A stretch of 55,026 bases of DNA from Hymenobacter telluris (GCF_017313265.1 NZ_JAFLQZ010000026.1:1-55026), one strand, 5' to 3'. Positions 33,427 through 41,886 are shown, counted from the first letter of the stretch. The notes: generated by a model not told the origin, from the sequence alone. Numbers and translations are program-made.

Positions 33427-35016
33427 TTACAGCTCCTTGCGCAGGCGGGCTACCGGGATGTTGAGCTGCTCGCGGTACTTGGCCACGGTGCGGCGGGCAA
33501 TGTTGTAGCCGCGGGCGTTGAGCATCTTTTCCAGCTTGTCGTCGCTCAGCGGCCGGTCTTTCTTCTCGCCCTCAATGATTTCCTTGAGGATGTGCTTCAC
33601 TTCGCGGCTGCTGGCGTCCTCGCCCGAATCAGTGGCAATGCCTTCCGAGAAGAAGTATTTGAGCGGGTAGATGCCGAACTCCGTCTGCACCGATTTCGAG
33701 TTGGCCACCCGGCTGATGGTACTGATGTCCATCCCGATTTCCTGGGCTATGTCCTTGAGAATCATGGGGCGCAGCTTGCTTTCGTCGCCGTCCTGGAAGA
33801 ACTCGCGCTGGTAGCGCACAATGGCATCCATGGTGCGCAGCAGCGTGTTCTGGCGCTGCCGGATGGCGTCGATAAACCACTTGGCCGAGTCCAGCTTCTG
33901 CTTCACGAACGTCACGGCCTCCTTTAGCTTCTTGTCCTTCTTCGAGCCTTTGTCGTAGGCCCGGAACATGTCGGTGTAGGCGGGGCTCACGCGCAGGTCG
34001 GGGGCGTTGCGCGAGTTGAGCGTGAGGTTGAGCACGCCGTTGTCGTTGGTCAGAATGAAGTCGGGGATGATGTACTGCACCTTGCCGCTGCCCACCGGGC
34101 CACTACCGCCGGGCTTGGGGTTGAGCTTCAAAATCAGCGCAATAGCCTCTTTCAGCTCGTCGTCTTCCAGGTCTAGGCGCTGCTGAATGCGCTGGTAGTG
34201 CTTCTTGGTAAACTCATCGAACGTCTCGCTCAGAATCCGCTCGGCGTGCTCGGTGTTTTCGTCCTGGTGGCGGCGCTCCAGTTGCAGCAGCAGACACTCC
34301 TGCAAGTCGCGGGCGGCAATGCCTGCCGGGTCCAGGCTTTGCACCAAACGCAGCACGGCCTCAATTTCGGGTACGGTGGCTTCAATGTTCTGCGCAAAAG
34401 CCAGGTCGTTGGCAATGGCCGACAGGTCGCGGCGGATGTAGCCGTCGTTATCAATGGAGCCGATGAGCTGGCGGCCAATGGCTTCCTGCTTTTCGTCGAG
34501 GTCGGCAAAGCCCAGCTGGTCGAGCAAACTGTCGATAAGGGAGCCGCCGGTATCGGCCAGGGGCATTTCCCGGTCGTCTTCCTCTTCGCCGGGGCCGTCG
34601 CCCTGCATTTTGTAGCCGGCTATTTCGTCGTCGTTAAGGTAGTCGCTCAGGTCGAGGTCGTCGGCGCTTTCCGATTCCTTCACCTCCAGCGGCTCGTCTT
34701 TGGTGGGTAGCTCTATTTCCGGCTGTTCTTCGCCTTGGTCGTTGCTGTCGAAGTCCTCGTCCAGCGTATTATCGGGGTTGTCGAACTCGGCATCAGGGTC
34801 GTCGAAATCGTCGTCCGAATCATCGGAATCGTCGCGCTCCTGCTCCTCGAAGTCGTCGTCCGCGTCGTCGCCTTCTTCCAATGCGGGGTTAGCCTCTAGC
34901 TCCTCCTTGATGCGCGCTTCCAGCTCTGCCGTCGGGATTTGCAGCAGTTTAATGAATTGTATTTGTTGGGGTGACAGCTTCTGCGAGAGAAGCTGCTTCA
35001 TATCCAGTCGTTGCAT
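33427..35016 (-). CDS. rpoN: RNA polymerase sigma-54 factor
   Basis: Sigma-54 of 529 residues, which directs RNA polymerase to -24/-12 promoters that need an AAA+ activator. The Gln/Leu-rich region I is visible at the start (MKQLLSQKLSPQQIQFIKLLQ). A long, highly acidic region II follows (about residues 50-160, many Asp/Glu runs). The core-binding domain is next, then the DNA-binding part with IAQEIGMDISTISRVANSK (helix-turn-helix) and the RpoN box ARRTVAKYRE near the C-terminus. The ATG at 35016 gives MQRLDMKQ, as usual in the family. Its promoter has TATATTTG at 35069-35076 on the minus strand. Divergent from asnS. No sigma-54 activator is encoded in the window. Confidence 0.97.
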   Translation of the reverse strand: MQRLDMKQLLSQKLSPQQIQFIKLLQIPTAELEARIKEELEANPALEEGDDADDDFEEQERDDSDDSDDDFDDPDAEFDNPDNTLDEDFDSNDQGEEQPEIELPTKDEPLEVKESESADDLDLSDYLNDDEIAGYKMQGDGPGEEEDDREMPLADTGGSLIDSLLDQLGFADLDEKQEAIGRQLIGSIDNDGYIRRDLSAIANDLAFAQNIEATVPEIEAVLRLVQSLDPAGIAARDLQECLLLQLERRHQDENTEHAERILSETFDEFTKKHYQRIQQRLDLEDDELKEAIALILKLNPKPGGSGPVGSGKVQYIIPDFILTNDNGVLNLTLNSRNAPDLRVSPAYTDMFRAYDKGSKKDKKLKEAVTFVKQKLDSAKWFIDAIRQRQNTLLRTMDAIVRYQREFFQDGDESKLRPMILKDIAQEIGMDISTISRVANSKSVQTEFGIYPLKYFFSEGIATDSGEDASSREVKHILKEIIEGEKKDRPLSDDKLEKMLNARGYNIARRTVAKYREQLNIPVARLRKEL

Positions 35017-35068
35017 ACGCTAAAAACTCAGGCGCTCCGTCTAGGTGAAAAACGGGGGGTGGTTCAGT

Positions 35069-35076
35069 CAAATATA
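35069..35076 (-). promoter_or_regulatory. -7 box TATATTTG of rpoN
   Basis: Exact TAnnTTTG match on the minus strand, 52 bases before the rpoN ATG at 35016. No clear -33 element. Confidence 0.55.
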
Positions 35077-35174
35077 GGCCTTTCTGTACTTGGGTTAGGC
35101 GGAAAATGTTGGCGTTGCACCCGCCTTTCAAGGTGGCCGACTGTTGCACTGCGCTTATTGGGTGCGGTTCTGAG

Positions 35175-35266
35175 CGTAGGGTACGGGGCTAGCTCCCGCC
35201 CGGCGTTGGGCGGCCTGCCTTAAAACAAAGCAACGATGGGCGGGGGTTAGCCCCGCCCATCGTTGC
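35175..35266. repeat. Two REP-like G/C-rich palindromic units
   Basis: Unit 1 (about 35175-35213) begins with GTAG and contains cggggctagctcccgccc plus a stem ccgccc/gggcgg (35196-35201, 35208-35213). Unit 2 is a perfect 16-base stem (35230-35245 with 35251-35266) around the loop gttag. The two share a CGGGG...CCCGCCC core. They lie between divergent promoters, so they are not simple terminators. Repeat status genome-wide is unknown from this window. Confidence 0.5.
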
Positions 35267-35331
35267 GCTTCCTTGGCAACGGTCCGCCAGCGTGAGATAA
35301 GAAAGGTGTTCTTACGCGCTACCAAATCTTC

Positions 35332-35339
35332 TACCTTTG
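35332..35339 (+). promoter_or_regulatory. -7 box TACCTTTG of asnS
   Basis: Exact TAnnTTTG match, 36 bases before the asnS ATG at 35376. The same octamer precedes uvrA. Confidence 0.6.
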
Positions 35340-35375
35340 CTGTTCTATCTATTCAATTCGAGAACCGAAAGCCCG

Positions 35376-36788
35376 ATGTCTGACCTTAGAAAAACCAGCG
35401 TGCAGGAGTTGCTCCGCAGCACCGACCTGGACCGCGAAGTGCTCCTGAAAGGCTGGGTACGCACCCGCCGCGGCAACAAATACGTGCAGTTCATTAGCGT
35501 CAACGACGGCTCTACCATCCATAATATTCAGGTGGTGGCCGATGCCGAGAAGTTTTCGGACGAGAGCCTCAAGGAAATTACTACCGGTTCGAGCGTGGCG
35601 GTGCGCGGCAAGCTGGTGGCCTCGCAGGGCAAAGGCCAGGCCGTGGAAGTGCAGGCCGCCGAAATTGAAGTGTACGGCGCCTCCGACCCCGAAACCTACC
35701 CGCTGCAAAAGCGCGGCTCCGACCAGAAAGGCATTTCGTTGGAAGAGCTGCGCAAGATTGCGCACATGCGGCCCCGCACCAACACGTTTGGAGCGGTGCT
35801 GCGCATTCGGCACGCCATGTCGTTTGCTATTCACCAGTACTTCAACGCCAACGGCTACTTCTACGTGCACACGCCCATCATCACCGGCTCCGATGCCGAG
35901 GGTGCCGGCCAGATGTTCCGCGTAACCACGCTGCCCGACGTGAACCCGCCGCTCAACGACGCCGGCCACGTGGATTACAAGCAGGATTTCTTTGGCAAGC
36001 CCACCAACCTCACCGTATCGGGGCAGCTGGAAGGCGAGCTGGCGGCTATGGCGCTGGGCAAGGTGTACACGTTCGGGCCTACGTTCCGGGCCGAGAATTC
36101 CAACACGGCCCGCCACTTAGCCGAGTTCTGGATGGTGGAGCCCGAAGTGGCCTTCAACGACTTGCAGGACAACATGGACCTGGCCGAGGATTTCCTCCGC
36201 AGCCTGGTGCGCTACGCCCTGGAGCACTGCGCCGACGACCTGCAATTCCTCAACGACCAGTACGACAAGGAGCTGCTCAACCGCCTGAAGTTCGTGACCG
36301 ACAACGAGTTCCAGCGCCTGACCTACACCGAGGCGGTGGAGATTCTGAAAACGGCCAGGCAGAAGTTTGAATTCCCGGTGGATTGGGGCACCGATTTGCA
36401 GTCGGAGCACGAGCGGTACCTGGTGGAGAAGCACTTCAAAAAGCCGGTTATCCTCACCAACTACCCCAAGGAAATCAAGGCCTTCTACATGAAGCTGGAT
36501 GACGATGGCCGCACCGTGCGCGCCATGGACGTGCTGTTCCCCGGCATCGGCGAAATCATTGGCGGCTCGCAGCGCGAAGAGGACTTGCAGAAGCTCAGCA
36601 CCCGCATGCAGGAAATGCACGTGCCCGAAGAGGACCTGTGGTGGTACCTCGATACCCGCCGCTTCGGCACGGCGCCGCACGCCGGCTTCGGCCTGGGTTT
36701 CGAGCGCCTGATTCTGTTCGTCACCGGCATGACCAACATCCGCGACGTCATTCCCTTCCCCCGCTTCCCCAAGAGCGCCGAGTTTTAG
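35376..36788 (+). CDS. asnS: Asparaginyl-tRNA synthetase
   Basis: Class IIb synthetase of 470 residues that charges tRNA-Asn. The N-terminal OB-fold anticodon-binding domain contains VLLKGWVRTRRGNKYVQFISVNDGS. The catalytic domain shows motif 1 (RIRHAMSFAIHQYF), FYVHTPIITGSDAEGAGQMF, motif 2 (TFRAENSNTARHLAEFWMVEPE), and motif 3 (HAGFGLGFERLILFVTGM), and ends with the family's IRDVIPFPRFPKSAEF. The ATG at 35376 (MSDLRKTSVQELL) is the natural start, since an upstream frame to 35337 runs through the promoter box. It is divergent from rpoN. Assignment is certain. Confidence 0.98.
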   Translation: MSDLRKTSVQELLRSTDLDREVLLKGWVRTRRGNKYVQFISVNDGSTIHNIQVVADAEKFSDESLKEITTGSSVAVRGKLVASQGKGQAVEVQAAEIEVYGASDPETYPLQKRGSDQKGISLEELRKIAHMRPRTNTFGAVLRIRHAMSFAIHQYFNANGYFYVHTPIITGSDAEGAGQMFRVTTLPDVNPPLNDAGHVDYKQDFFGKPTNLTVSGQLEGELAAMALGKVYTFGPTFRAENSNTARHLAEFWMVEPEVAFNDLQDNMDLAEDFLRSLVRYALEHCADDLQFLNDQYDKELLNRLKFVTDNEFQRLTYTEAVEILKTARQKFEFPVDWGTDLQSEHERYLVEKHFKKPVILTNYPKEIKAFYMKLDDDGRTVRAMDVLFPGIGEIIGGSQREEDLQKLSTRMQEMHVPEEDLWWYLDTRRFGTAPHAGFGLGFERLILFVTGMTNIRDVIPFPRFPKSAEF

Positions 36789-36800
36789 AATTGTACTATG

Positions 36801-36828
36801 GCACGGTAGAGTTGTAAACCTACCGTGC
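36801..36828 (+). terminator. Hairpin downstream of asnS
   Basis: Perfect nine-base arms gcacggtag/ctaccgtgc (36801-36809, 36820-36828), 12 bases after the asnS stop. No T-run follows. Confidence 0.45.
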
Positions 36829-36850
36829 AACCCGTATACTTGCTTTCATT

Positions 36851-36908
36851 GAAGAGCTTGTTCGGGGCGTTTCGAATCAACCTTCGAGCCGCCCTGAACA
36901 AGCTCTTC
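36851..36908. terminator. Long second hairpin after asnS
   Basis: Nineteen-base arms (36851-36869, 36890-36908) with one G-U/C-A position. A further five-base inner stem (tcgaa/ttcga) makes an extended hairpin. It could act as a terminator or mRNA-end stabiliser. There is no T-run. Confidence 0.45.
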
Positions 36909-37120
36909 ACTTTGAAAGTGGCGTATGCACGCCTGCTTTACCCCGCCAAAACCTGCCCTGAGTTCCGCCCGAATATCCTGTATTAGTTGAAAGCCGCGGC
37001 TGCTTTTCCTGTGCCCGGAAACGGCTAATACAGAATTCCCATGATTACCGATGCCTTTGTAGCAGCAGCTGCCAGGAAAGCAGTTGGCTGTTATCATTCA
37101 CCGTCTAATCTGGTACTGTT

Positions 37121-38779
37121 ATGCGTGCTCAGCCTGGTTATAGGCCTGCGGTAGTTGCCACGGGAAAATCCCTCAGCTCTTACCGGGTGGCGGTACTTGC
37201 CATTATTTCCCTGGGTGTTCTGTTCCGGCTGTTTCACTTCTTCTATAACCGCTCGTTGTGGGAAGATGAAGTGTACCTCTCAACCGGCATCGTGGAAATG
37301 AGCTTGCGGGAACTGCTCACGAAGCCACTGCCGCACTTGCAAAGCGCCCCGCCCGGCTATCTGCTGATAGCTCACTCGTTTGTAGTGCTGTTCGGTAAGA
37401 ACGAGCAGGCCCTACGGCTATACTCACTGGTTACCGGCGTGGCGGCGCTGTTTTTGTTTGTGCCGGTGGCCCGCTATTTCCTCAGGCCGCTGGGCACCAC
37501 AGTAGCGCTGGCGTTGCTGGCGTTTGCGCCGCCACTAGTGTACCACGCGGTGGAAGCCAAGCCGTACGGCCCCGAGCTGTTCGTGACGATACTGATTATG
37601 TGGCTGTATGTGCGCTACAAAGGCCAGAACAACCTGCGAGCTATGCTGCGGTGGGGAATATGGAGCAGCGTGCTGGTGTGGTTTGCCTATTCGTCGGTGT
37701 TTGTGCTGGCGGGACTGGCGGTGGCAGTTGGGGCCGCGTACCTACATAGCAAGCAATGGCCCGTGCTGCTGCGCTTACTGGTTCCGGCGGGGATGGGAGC
37801 GGTGAGCTTCGGGGTAGTGTACTGGCTGTTTGGCAGGCAAAGCGCCGGGAGTGGCTGGCTGGTTTATTTCTTCTACAAGTGCAACAGCTATTTGCCACTC
37901 ACTTCGGCCAGGGAAGCAGTGGTGTGGCTGGGGCAGCGGGTGTTCCTGTTTTTTCACTACCCATTGGGCTTGAGCTGGTCCAACAACAGCATGCTGAAAG
38001 CCAGTGAGCAAGTGCTTCAGCGAATGTCGTTGGTGCCGGTGGTATTGATTGGCGCGGGCGTACTGTATTTCTACAAGCACAGCAAACAGTACCTGTTACT
38101 ACTGGCGGCGGTGTTGCTATTGGCGGTGGCGGCTTCTGCGCTGAAAGCGTATCCGTTCATCGACCGCCTGACGGTGTATCTGGCGCCGCTGGTAATACTG
38201 CTGCTGGCCGGCGGCTGCGACTATCTGGTTGCTAAACGCAGCCTACTAACGCAAGCTGGCTACGCGCTGGCCTTGCTGCTGGTGTTCGGGCCGCTTAAAA
38301 ACTCAGTGGCCCAGGTAGTTACTCCGTACTTATTCGGCGAGTTCAAGAAGTCCTACCACCGCGAGGCCATCCAGTACATCAACGCCAACTACCGCCCCGG
38401 CGACGCGGTGTACATTCATTGGAACGAGAAGCCCGCCTACAACCTGTACCGCACCATCACGCCGCTCCGGTTCACTGCCGTGCAGGGCAACGACTACCGG
38501 CACGCCGTCGGCAACTTTCCCGAGTATTTCGCCCGAATGGATGCCGAGCTGCACGCCCTGCCTAACACCAAACGTGTGTGGGTTATCTGGAGCAATACCG
38601 ATACACCAGTCGGCAACTACGTGGGGGACCCGGCCTGGTACTACCAGCACAACGACGGGGTGCAGCGTTTCCGGCAGCATCTGATGAGCATCGGCAAACG
38701 GCTGGAGGGCTTCAACCCCGCTGATGGCAACAGCAACACGATGAGTGATGCCCACGTGAGTTTGATGGAGCTATACTGA
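37121..38779 (+). CDS. ArnT-like family 39 glycosyltransferase
   Basis: 552-residue polytopic protein with an N-terminal cytoplasmic tail and about twelve helices, followed by a soluble C-terminal domain of about 150 residues. The first periplasmic loop carries YNRSLWEDEVYLSTGI, with the Asp-Glu pair of GT39/PMT-type enzymes. HLQSAPPGYLLIAHSFV (second loop) and YHAVEAKPYGPELFV are further family hallmarks. This fits a polyprenyl-phosphate sugar transferase acting on the outer face of the inner membrane, on lipid A, protein or another glycan. The start ATG at 37121 is followed by 20 soluble residues and the first helix. It stands alone, 332 bases after asnS. Confidence 0.8.
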   Translation: MRAQPGYRPAVVATGKSLSSYRVAVLAIISLGVLFRLFHFFYNRSLWEDEVYLSTGIVEMSLRELLTKPLPHLQSAPPGYLLIAHSFVVLFGKNEQALRLYSLVTGVAALFLFVPVARYFLRPLGTTVALALLAFAPPLVYHAVEAKPYGPELFVTILIMWLYVRYKGQNNLRAMLRWGIWSSVLVWFAYSSVFVLAGLAVAVGAAYLHSKQWPVLLRLLVPAGMGAVSFGVVYWLFGRQSAGSGWLVYFFYKCNSYLPLTSAREAVVWLGQRVFLFFHYPLGLSWSNNSMLKASEQVLQRMSLVPVVLIGAGVLYFYKHSKQYLLLLAAVLLLAVAASALKAYPFIDRLTVYLAPLVILLLAGGCDYLVAKRSLLTQAGYALALLLVFGPLKNSVAQVVTPYLFGEFKKSYHREAIQYINANYRPGDAVYIHWNEKPAYNLYRTITPLRFTAVQGNDYRHAVGNFPEYFARMDAELHALPNTKRVWVIWSNTDTPVGNYVGDPAWYYQHNDGVQRFRQHLMSIGKRLEGFNPADGNSNTMSDAHVSLMELY

Positions 38780-38846
38780 GGGGTAAGTAGTAGGTAGTTG
38801 GTCGTAAGATTGATTGTGGGTTGGTTTCTTGTCACCACCCACTCGC

Positions 38847-39098
38847 CTAGCAGTAATTGCGCAACTCCTTATCGTCTACGGCCACTAGCGCATCCAGGCG
38901 TAGCTCAAATCCATCGGCCAGGCGCAGGTATTCCACTTTGTCTTTGATATAAAGGTCTTGGATGGTGCCGGTGTAGGTGCTGGGCGGCGTGTCGGGCTCG
39001 GTGCGGTAGGTGAGCGTGCACGGCTGACCGGTGGTGGCGCGGGCTTCCAGCTCGTCGTAGAAGCTGCAGCTGATGGGTTGGTAGGTTGGAGCAGGCAT
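38847..39098 (-). CDS. rof: Rof-like Rho-binding antiterminator
   Basis: 83-residue protein from the ATG at 39098 (MPAPTYQPISCSFYDELEAR). It aligns well with E. coli Rof. Shared positions are the N-terminal TYQPI-C--YD-LE, an internal basic/polar strand region, then DL--K--VEYL and DG-ELRLD near residues 52-73. Rof has an Sm-like fold and inhibits Rho-dependent termination by binding Rho. Here the same function is inferred, not shown. The alternative start at 39116 adds six non-conserved residues. It is divergent from the small T9SS protein gene. A homolog in Bacteroidota deserves attention because Rho in this group carries different extra domains. Confidence 0.7.
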   Translation of the reverse strand: MPAPTYQPISCSFYDELEARATTGQPCTLTYRTEPDTPPSTYTGTIQDLYIKDKVEYLRLADGFELRLDALVAVDDKELRNYC

Positions 39099-39201
39099 GG
39101 AGCGGGGAATTTTCAAGTTGGACAGAAGTACTTGTACAATATCAACGAGTGTGAGAGCAGAGGGTTATCTTACACTATCCATCACTACCAAATTCCTTTC
39201 C

Positions 39202-40125
39202 ATGATGAATACGCTACTCACTTTCTGCTCCCGCGCAGTGCTTGGCCTAACACTGCTGGGGTTTGCCGCTGCCGCGCAAGCTCAGTCGCTTATCACCGTA
39301 ACTGTTGGTGCTGGTACCAGCGCGGCTTCCACCAACGCGCTGCTTAGTACCAGCACTACCACCAACAAGTACGCGCGCACCGTCTCAATTTACTCAGCGG
39401 CGGAGCTGCTGGCCGCCGGGGCACAGGCGGGCTCCTTTACGCGGATTGCCTGGTTTAAAGGCGGAGCGGGTGAGTACCCGGCCAACGATGCCCAGCTAAG
39501 CATCTACCTGAAGCGTACCACGGCCACGGCCCTGTCGGCCAATCCAGTGGTGTGGGCCACGGAGGTGGTAGGCGCAACTCCAGTGTACACCAACTCCGCG
39601 CTCAGCTTGCCTGCCGGCACGGGCTGGAAAGACTTTGTTTTCTCGGCCCCCTTTGCCTGGAACGGCACCGACAATATAGAAGTGCTGGTAGACTGGTTTC
39701 GGAACAGCACCCCAACGGCGGATATTACGTGGCAGTACACTGCCGTTTCGGCCACGGGCGGCGCACATGCTACGCAGGTGAATAGTGCCCTCATTCCTAC
39801 TGTGCGGTGGGCCGCCAACCGGCCCAACGTGCAATTGCAGCTGGCCGTAGTCAGCGCCACGCACCAGCAGGCCCCGGCCGGGTGGGTGCAGGTGGCCCCC
39901 AACCCGTTTGCCGGCGAGCTACAGCTGGCGGTGGGCGCGAATAGCCAAGGGCAAGCTCTGGAAACGATACTTACCGATGCGCTGGGCCGCACCTTGCAGC
40001 AGCGGCGCACCTCGCTCGGCGCCGTCCGCACCTTGCAGACCCCGGCCCACCTGGTACCCGGAATCTATTTCCTGACGGTAAGAAACGAAAAGTGGCAGCA
40101 AACCTTTCGGGTGGTGCACGAGTAG
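39202..40125 (+). CDS. Small secreted protein with T9SS sorting domain
   Basis: About 307 residues from the ATG at 39202. I chose it because the signal peptide MMNTLLTFCSRAVLGLTLLG..AAAQAQS begins there. The frame runs back to 39097 and would overlap the divergent Rof-like gene. The mature domain is beta-rich (TRIAWFKGGAGEYPANDAQLSIYLK, then WKDFVFSAPFAWNGTDNIEV), typical of an uncharacterised adhesin-like or carbohydrate-binding module. The C-terminus is a T9SS type A sorting signal: VQVAPNPFAGELQLAV, TDALGRTLQQRR, VPGIYFLTVR. So it is secreted over the outer membrane. Function unknown. Confidence 0.85.
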   Translation: MMNTLLTFCSRAVLGLTLLGFAAAAQAQSLITVTVGAGTSAASTNALLSTSTTTNKYARTVSIYSAAELLAAGAQAGSFTRIAWFKGGAGEYPANDAQLSIYLKRTTATALSANPVVWATEVVGATPVYTNSALSLPAGTGWKDFVFSAPFAWNGTDNIEVLVDWFRNSTPTADITWQYTAVSATGGAHATQVNSALIPTVRWAANRPNVQLQLAVVSATHQQAPAGWVQVAPNPFAGELQLAVGANSQGQALETILTDALGRTLQQRRTSLGAVRTLQTPAHLVPGIYFLTVRNEKWQQTFRVVHE

Positions 40126-40130
40126 CGCCT

Positions 40131-40179
40131 GAGCGCAAAGTGCCGCGTACCCACCACTGGTACGCGGCACTTTGCGCTC
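40131..40179. terminator. Perfect 21-base-arm hairpin
   Basis: Arms 40131-40151 and 40159-40179 are exactly complementary around the loop caccact. It lies between two + genes, five bases after the stop at 40125. No T-run follows, so the hairpin may be an mRNA-end structure or need another factor. Confidence 0.5.
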
Positions 40180-40239
40180 GAAGCCAACCTCAGCCGGGGG
40201 AACCGCGTTTTGCAGAAAGAACGTCTTTTCGCAACTGCT

Positions 40240-41886
40240 GTGTCTGAACTAACTGAAACCAACCTGGCTCCCGCCACTGCCTTGCAGGACGGCGAAATGC
40301 GCATCTATAAAGCCCACGACACAGAGGTGTTGCTGCTGCGCCAACAAGGGCAGTACCACGCGCTGGCCGCTCATTGTCCGCACTACGGGGCGCCGCTGGA
40401 AAAAGGTAAGCTGGTCGGTGACAAGCTGGTATGTCCGTGGCACCATGCCTGTTTCCGCGTGACGGATGGTGCCCTGTGCGAGCCGCCGTCCTTGGATGCC
40501 CTGCCCTCGTTTCCGGTGCGCGTGGCCGATGGCCGGGTGTGGGTGCAGGTCCCAAAGAATCCACCAGCTTCCACGGCCAGCCCCGATGCTACTCCTACGG
40601 CGTTGGTGGGTGGCGAAACGCCCGCGGCCAACGCCGCCGCCCCCGATGCCCGCACGTTTGTGCTGGTAGGGGCCGGAGCCGCCAGCCAGTTTGCCGCCCA
40701 AACGCTGCGTCAAGAGGGTTTCGGCGGCCGAATTGTGATGCTGACCACCGAACCTGAACCGCCCTACGACCGGACCAAGCTTAGCAAAGCCTACCTGGCC
40801 GGCAAGGCCGAAAAGCAGGCCCTGCCGCTGCGCGACACTAGCTTTTACAAGCAGCACCGCATCGAGTTGCTGACTGACACTCGCGCCATCGGCCTCAACC
40901 TGCCCACTAAGGAACTGCACGTGAGTGGCCGGGTCCCGTTGCGCTACGACAAGTTGCTGCTGGCTCCCGGCGGCGTCCCCAATCTGCTGGCGGCCTTGCC
41001 GGGCCACCAGCTAGCCGGTGTGCTGCCGCTACGCAACCCCACCGATGCCGAGGCCATTCGGCAAGCTGCTAGTGAGGCCGCGCACGTGGTAATCATCGGG
41101 GCGGGTTTTATTGGCATGGAAGCCGCCGCCAGCCTGGTAGCCGATGGCCGACGGGTGACGGTAATAGCGCAGGAAAAAGAACCGTTCGAGCGAGTGCTAG
41201 GGCCAAAAATCGGGGCTATGTTTCGTAACCTGCACAAGCGCAACGGCGTGCGGTTCAGACCGGAAGCCGTTGTGGCTGAGCTGGAAGGCGAGAATGGAAC
41301 AGTAACAGCTGTGCGGCTGCAATCGGGCCAGCGCCTGCCCGCCAATGTGGTAGTGCTGGGAGTAGGCGTAAAGCCCGCCACCGACTTCCTGCAACACACC
41401 TTTGCCCTGGAAAAAGACGGCGGCCTGCGGGTAGACGCCCACTTGCAAGCCGCCGAGCACGTATACGCCGCCGGTGATATTGCCCGCTTCCCGCTAGCCG
41501 CCGGCCTGGGCCAACACCGCATCGAGCACTGGCGGGTGGCGCAGCAGCACGGGGCCTGCGCTGCCCGTAACATGCTGGGCCAGCAGCAGCCGTTCAGCGC
41601 CGTGCCGTTCTTCTGGACTCAGCAGTACGGCAAAAGCCTGCGCTACGTGGGCCATGCCGAAACCTGGGACGAAATTATCTTCCACGGCGACGTGCGCCGC
41701 CAGGATTTTATGGCCCTCTACGCCCACCAAAACCGCCTGGTAGCCGCCGCCGCCATGAACCGCGACCAGGACATGATCTGCATCGAAGCCCTCATGGCCT
41801 TGGGCCAGATGCCCACCCCCACGGCCGCCCGGCGCAAGCAGAACTGGGCACGGCTGCTGGAGCAGGCACACCCAGTCGGGACCTAA
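40240..41886 (+). CDS. Rieske - AIF-type FAD/NAD(P)-dependent oxidoreductase fusion
   Basis: About 548 residues from a GTG at 40240. A TTG at 40210 is the alternative, and no ATG is available near the domain. Residues 1-105 form a Rieske [2Fe-2S] domain: C46-P-H48 (AHCPHYGAPLEKG) and C65-P-W-H68 (LVCPWHHACF). A low-complexity Ala/Pro linker (about 110-138) joins it to a pyridine-nucleotide-disulfide oxidoreductase of the apoptosis-inducing-factor group. This part has the FAD motif VLVGAGAAS, a second GAGFIGMEAA for NAD(P)H, and VYAAGDIARFP near the end. Electrons would pass from NAD(P)H through FAD to the Rieske cluster or another acceptor. The natural acceptor is unknown. No partner oxygenase is in the window. 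Confidence 0.9.
   Translation: MSELTETNLAPATALQDGEMRIYKAHDTEVLLLRQQGQYHALAAHCPHYGAPLEKGKLVGDKLVCPWHHACFRVTDGALCEPPSLDALPSFPVRVADGRVWVQVPKNPPASTASPDATPTALVGGETPAANAAAPDARTFVLVGAGAASQFAAQTLRQEGFGGRIVMLTTEPEPPYDRTKLSKAYLAGKAEKQALPLRDTSFYKQHRIELLTDTRAIGLNLPTKELHVSGRVPLRYDKLLLAPGGVPNLLAALPGHQLAGVLPLRNPTDAEAIRQAASEAAHVVIIGAGFIGMEAAASLVADGRRVTVIAQEKEPFERVLGPKIGAMFRNLHKRNGVRFRPEAVVAELEGENGTVTAVRLQSGQRLPANVVVLGVGVKPATDFLQHTFALEKDGGLRVDAHLQAAEHVYAAGDIARFPLAAGLGQHRIEHWRVAQQHGACAARNMLGQQQPFSAVPFFWTQQYGKSLRYVGHAETWDEIIFHGDVRRQDFMALYAHQNRLVAAAAMNRDQDMICIEALMALGQMPTPTAARRKQNWARLLEQAHPVGT

Larger units (their letters stand above)
35017..35375. other. rpoN-asnS divergent intergenic region with hairpins
   Basis: 359 bases holding both promoters and two G/C-rich palindromic units. 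No coding frame in it has protein character. The hairpins and promoter boxes are listed separately. Confidence 0.6.
36789..37120. other. 332-base region with two hairpins after asnS
   Basis: Holds two inverted repeats near the asnS end (36801-36828, 36851-36908) and then about 200 bases without visible motif before the GT39-like gene. A minus-strand frame (36846-37097) overlaps the hairpin and looks accidental. Confidence 0.5.

Noticed and set aside
36117..36830. 237-codon minus-strand frame overlapping the end of asnS
   Set aside because: Antisense to certain coding sequence and ending beyond the asnS stop only through the hairpin region.
36846..37097. 83-codon minus-strand frame after asnS
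   Set aside because: Runs through the long hairpin at 36851-36908 and has no protein-like pattern or start signal.
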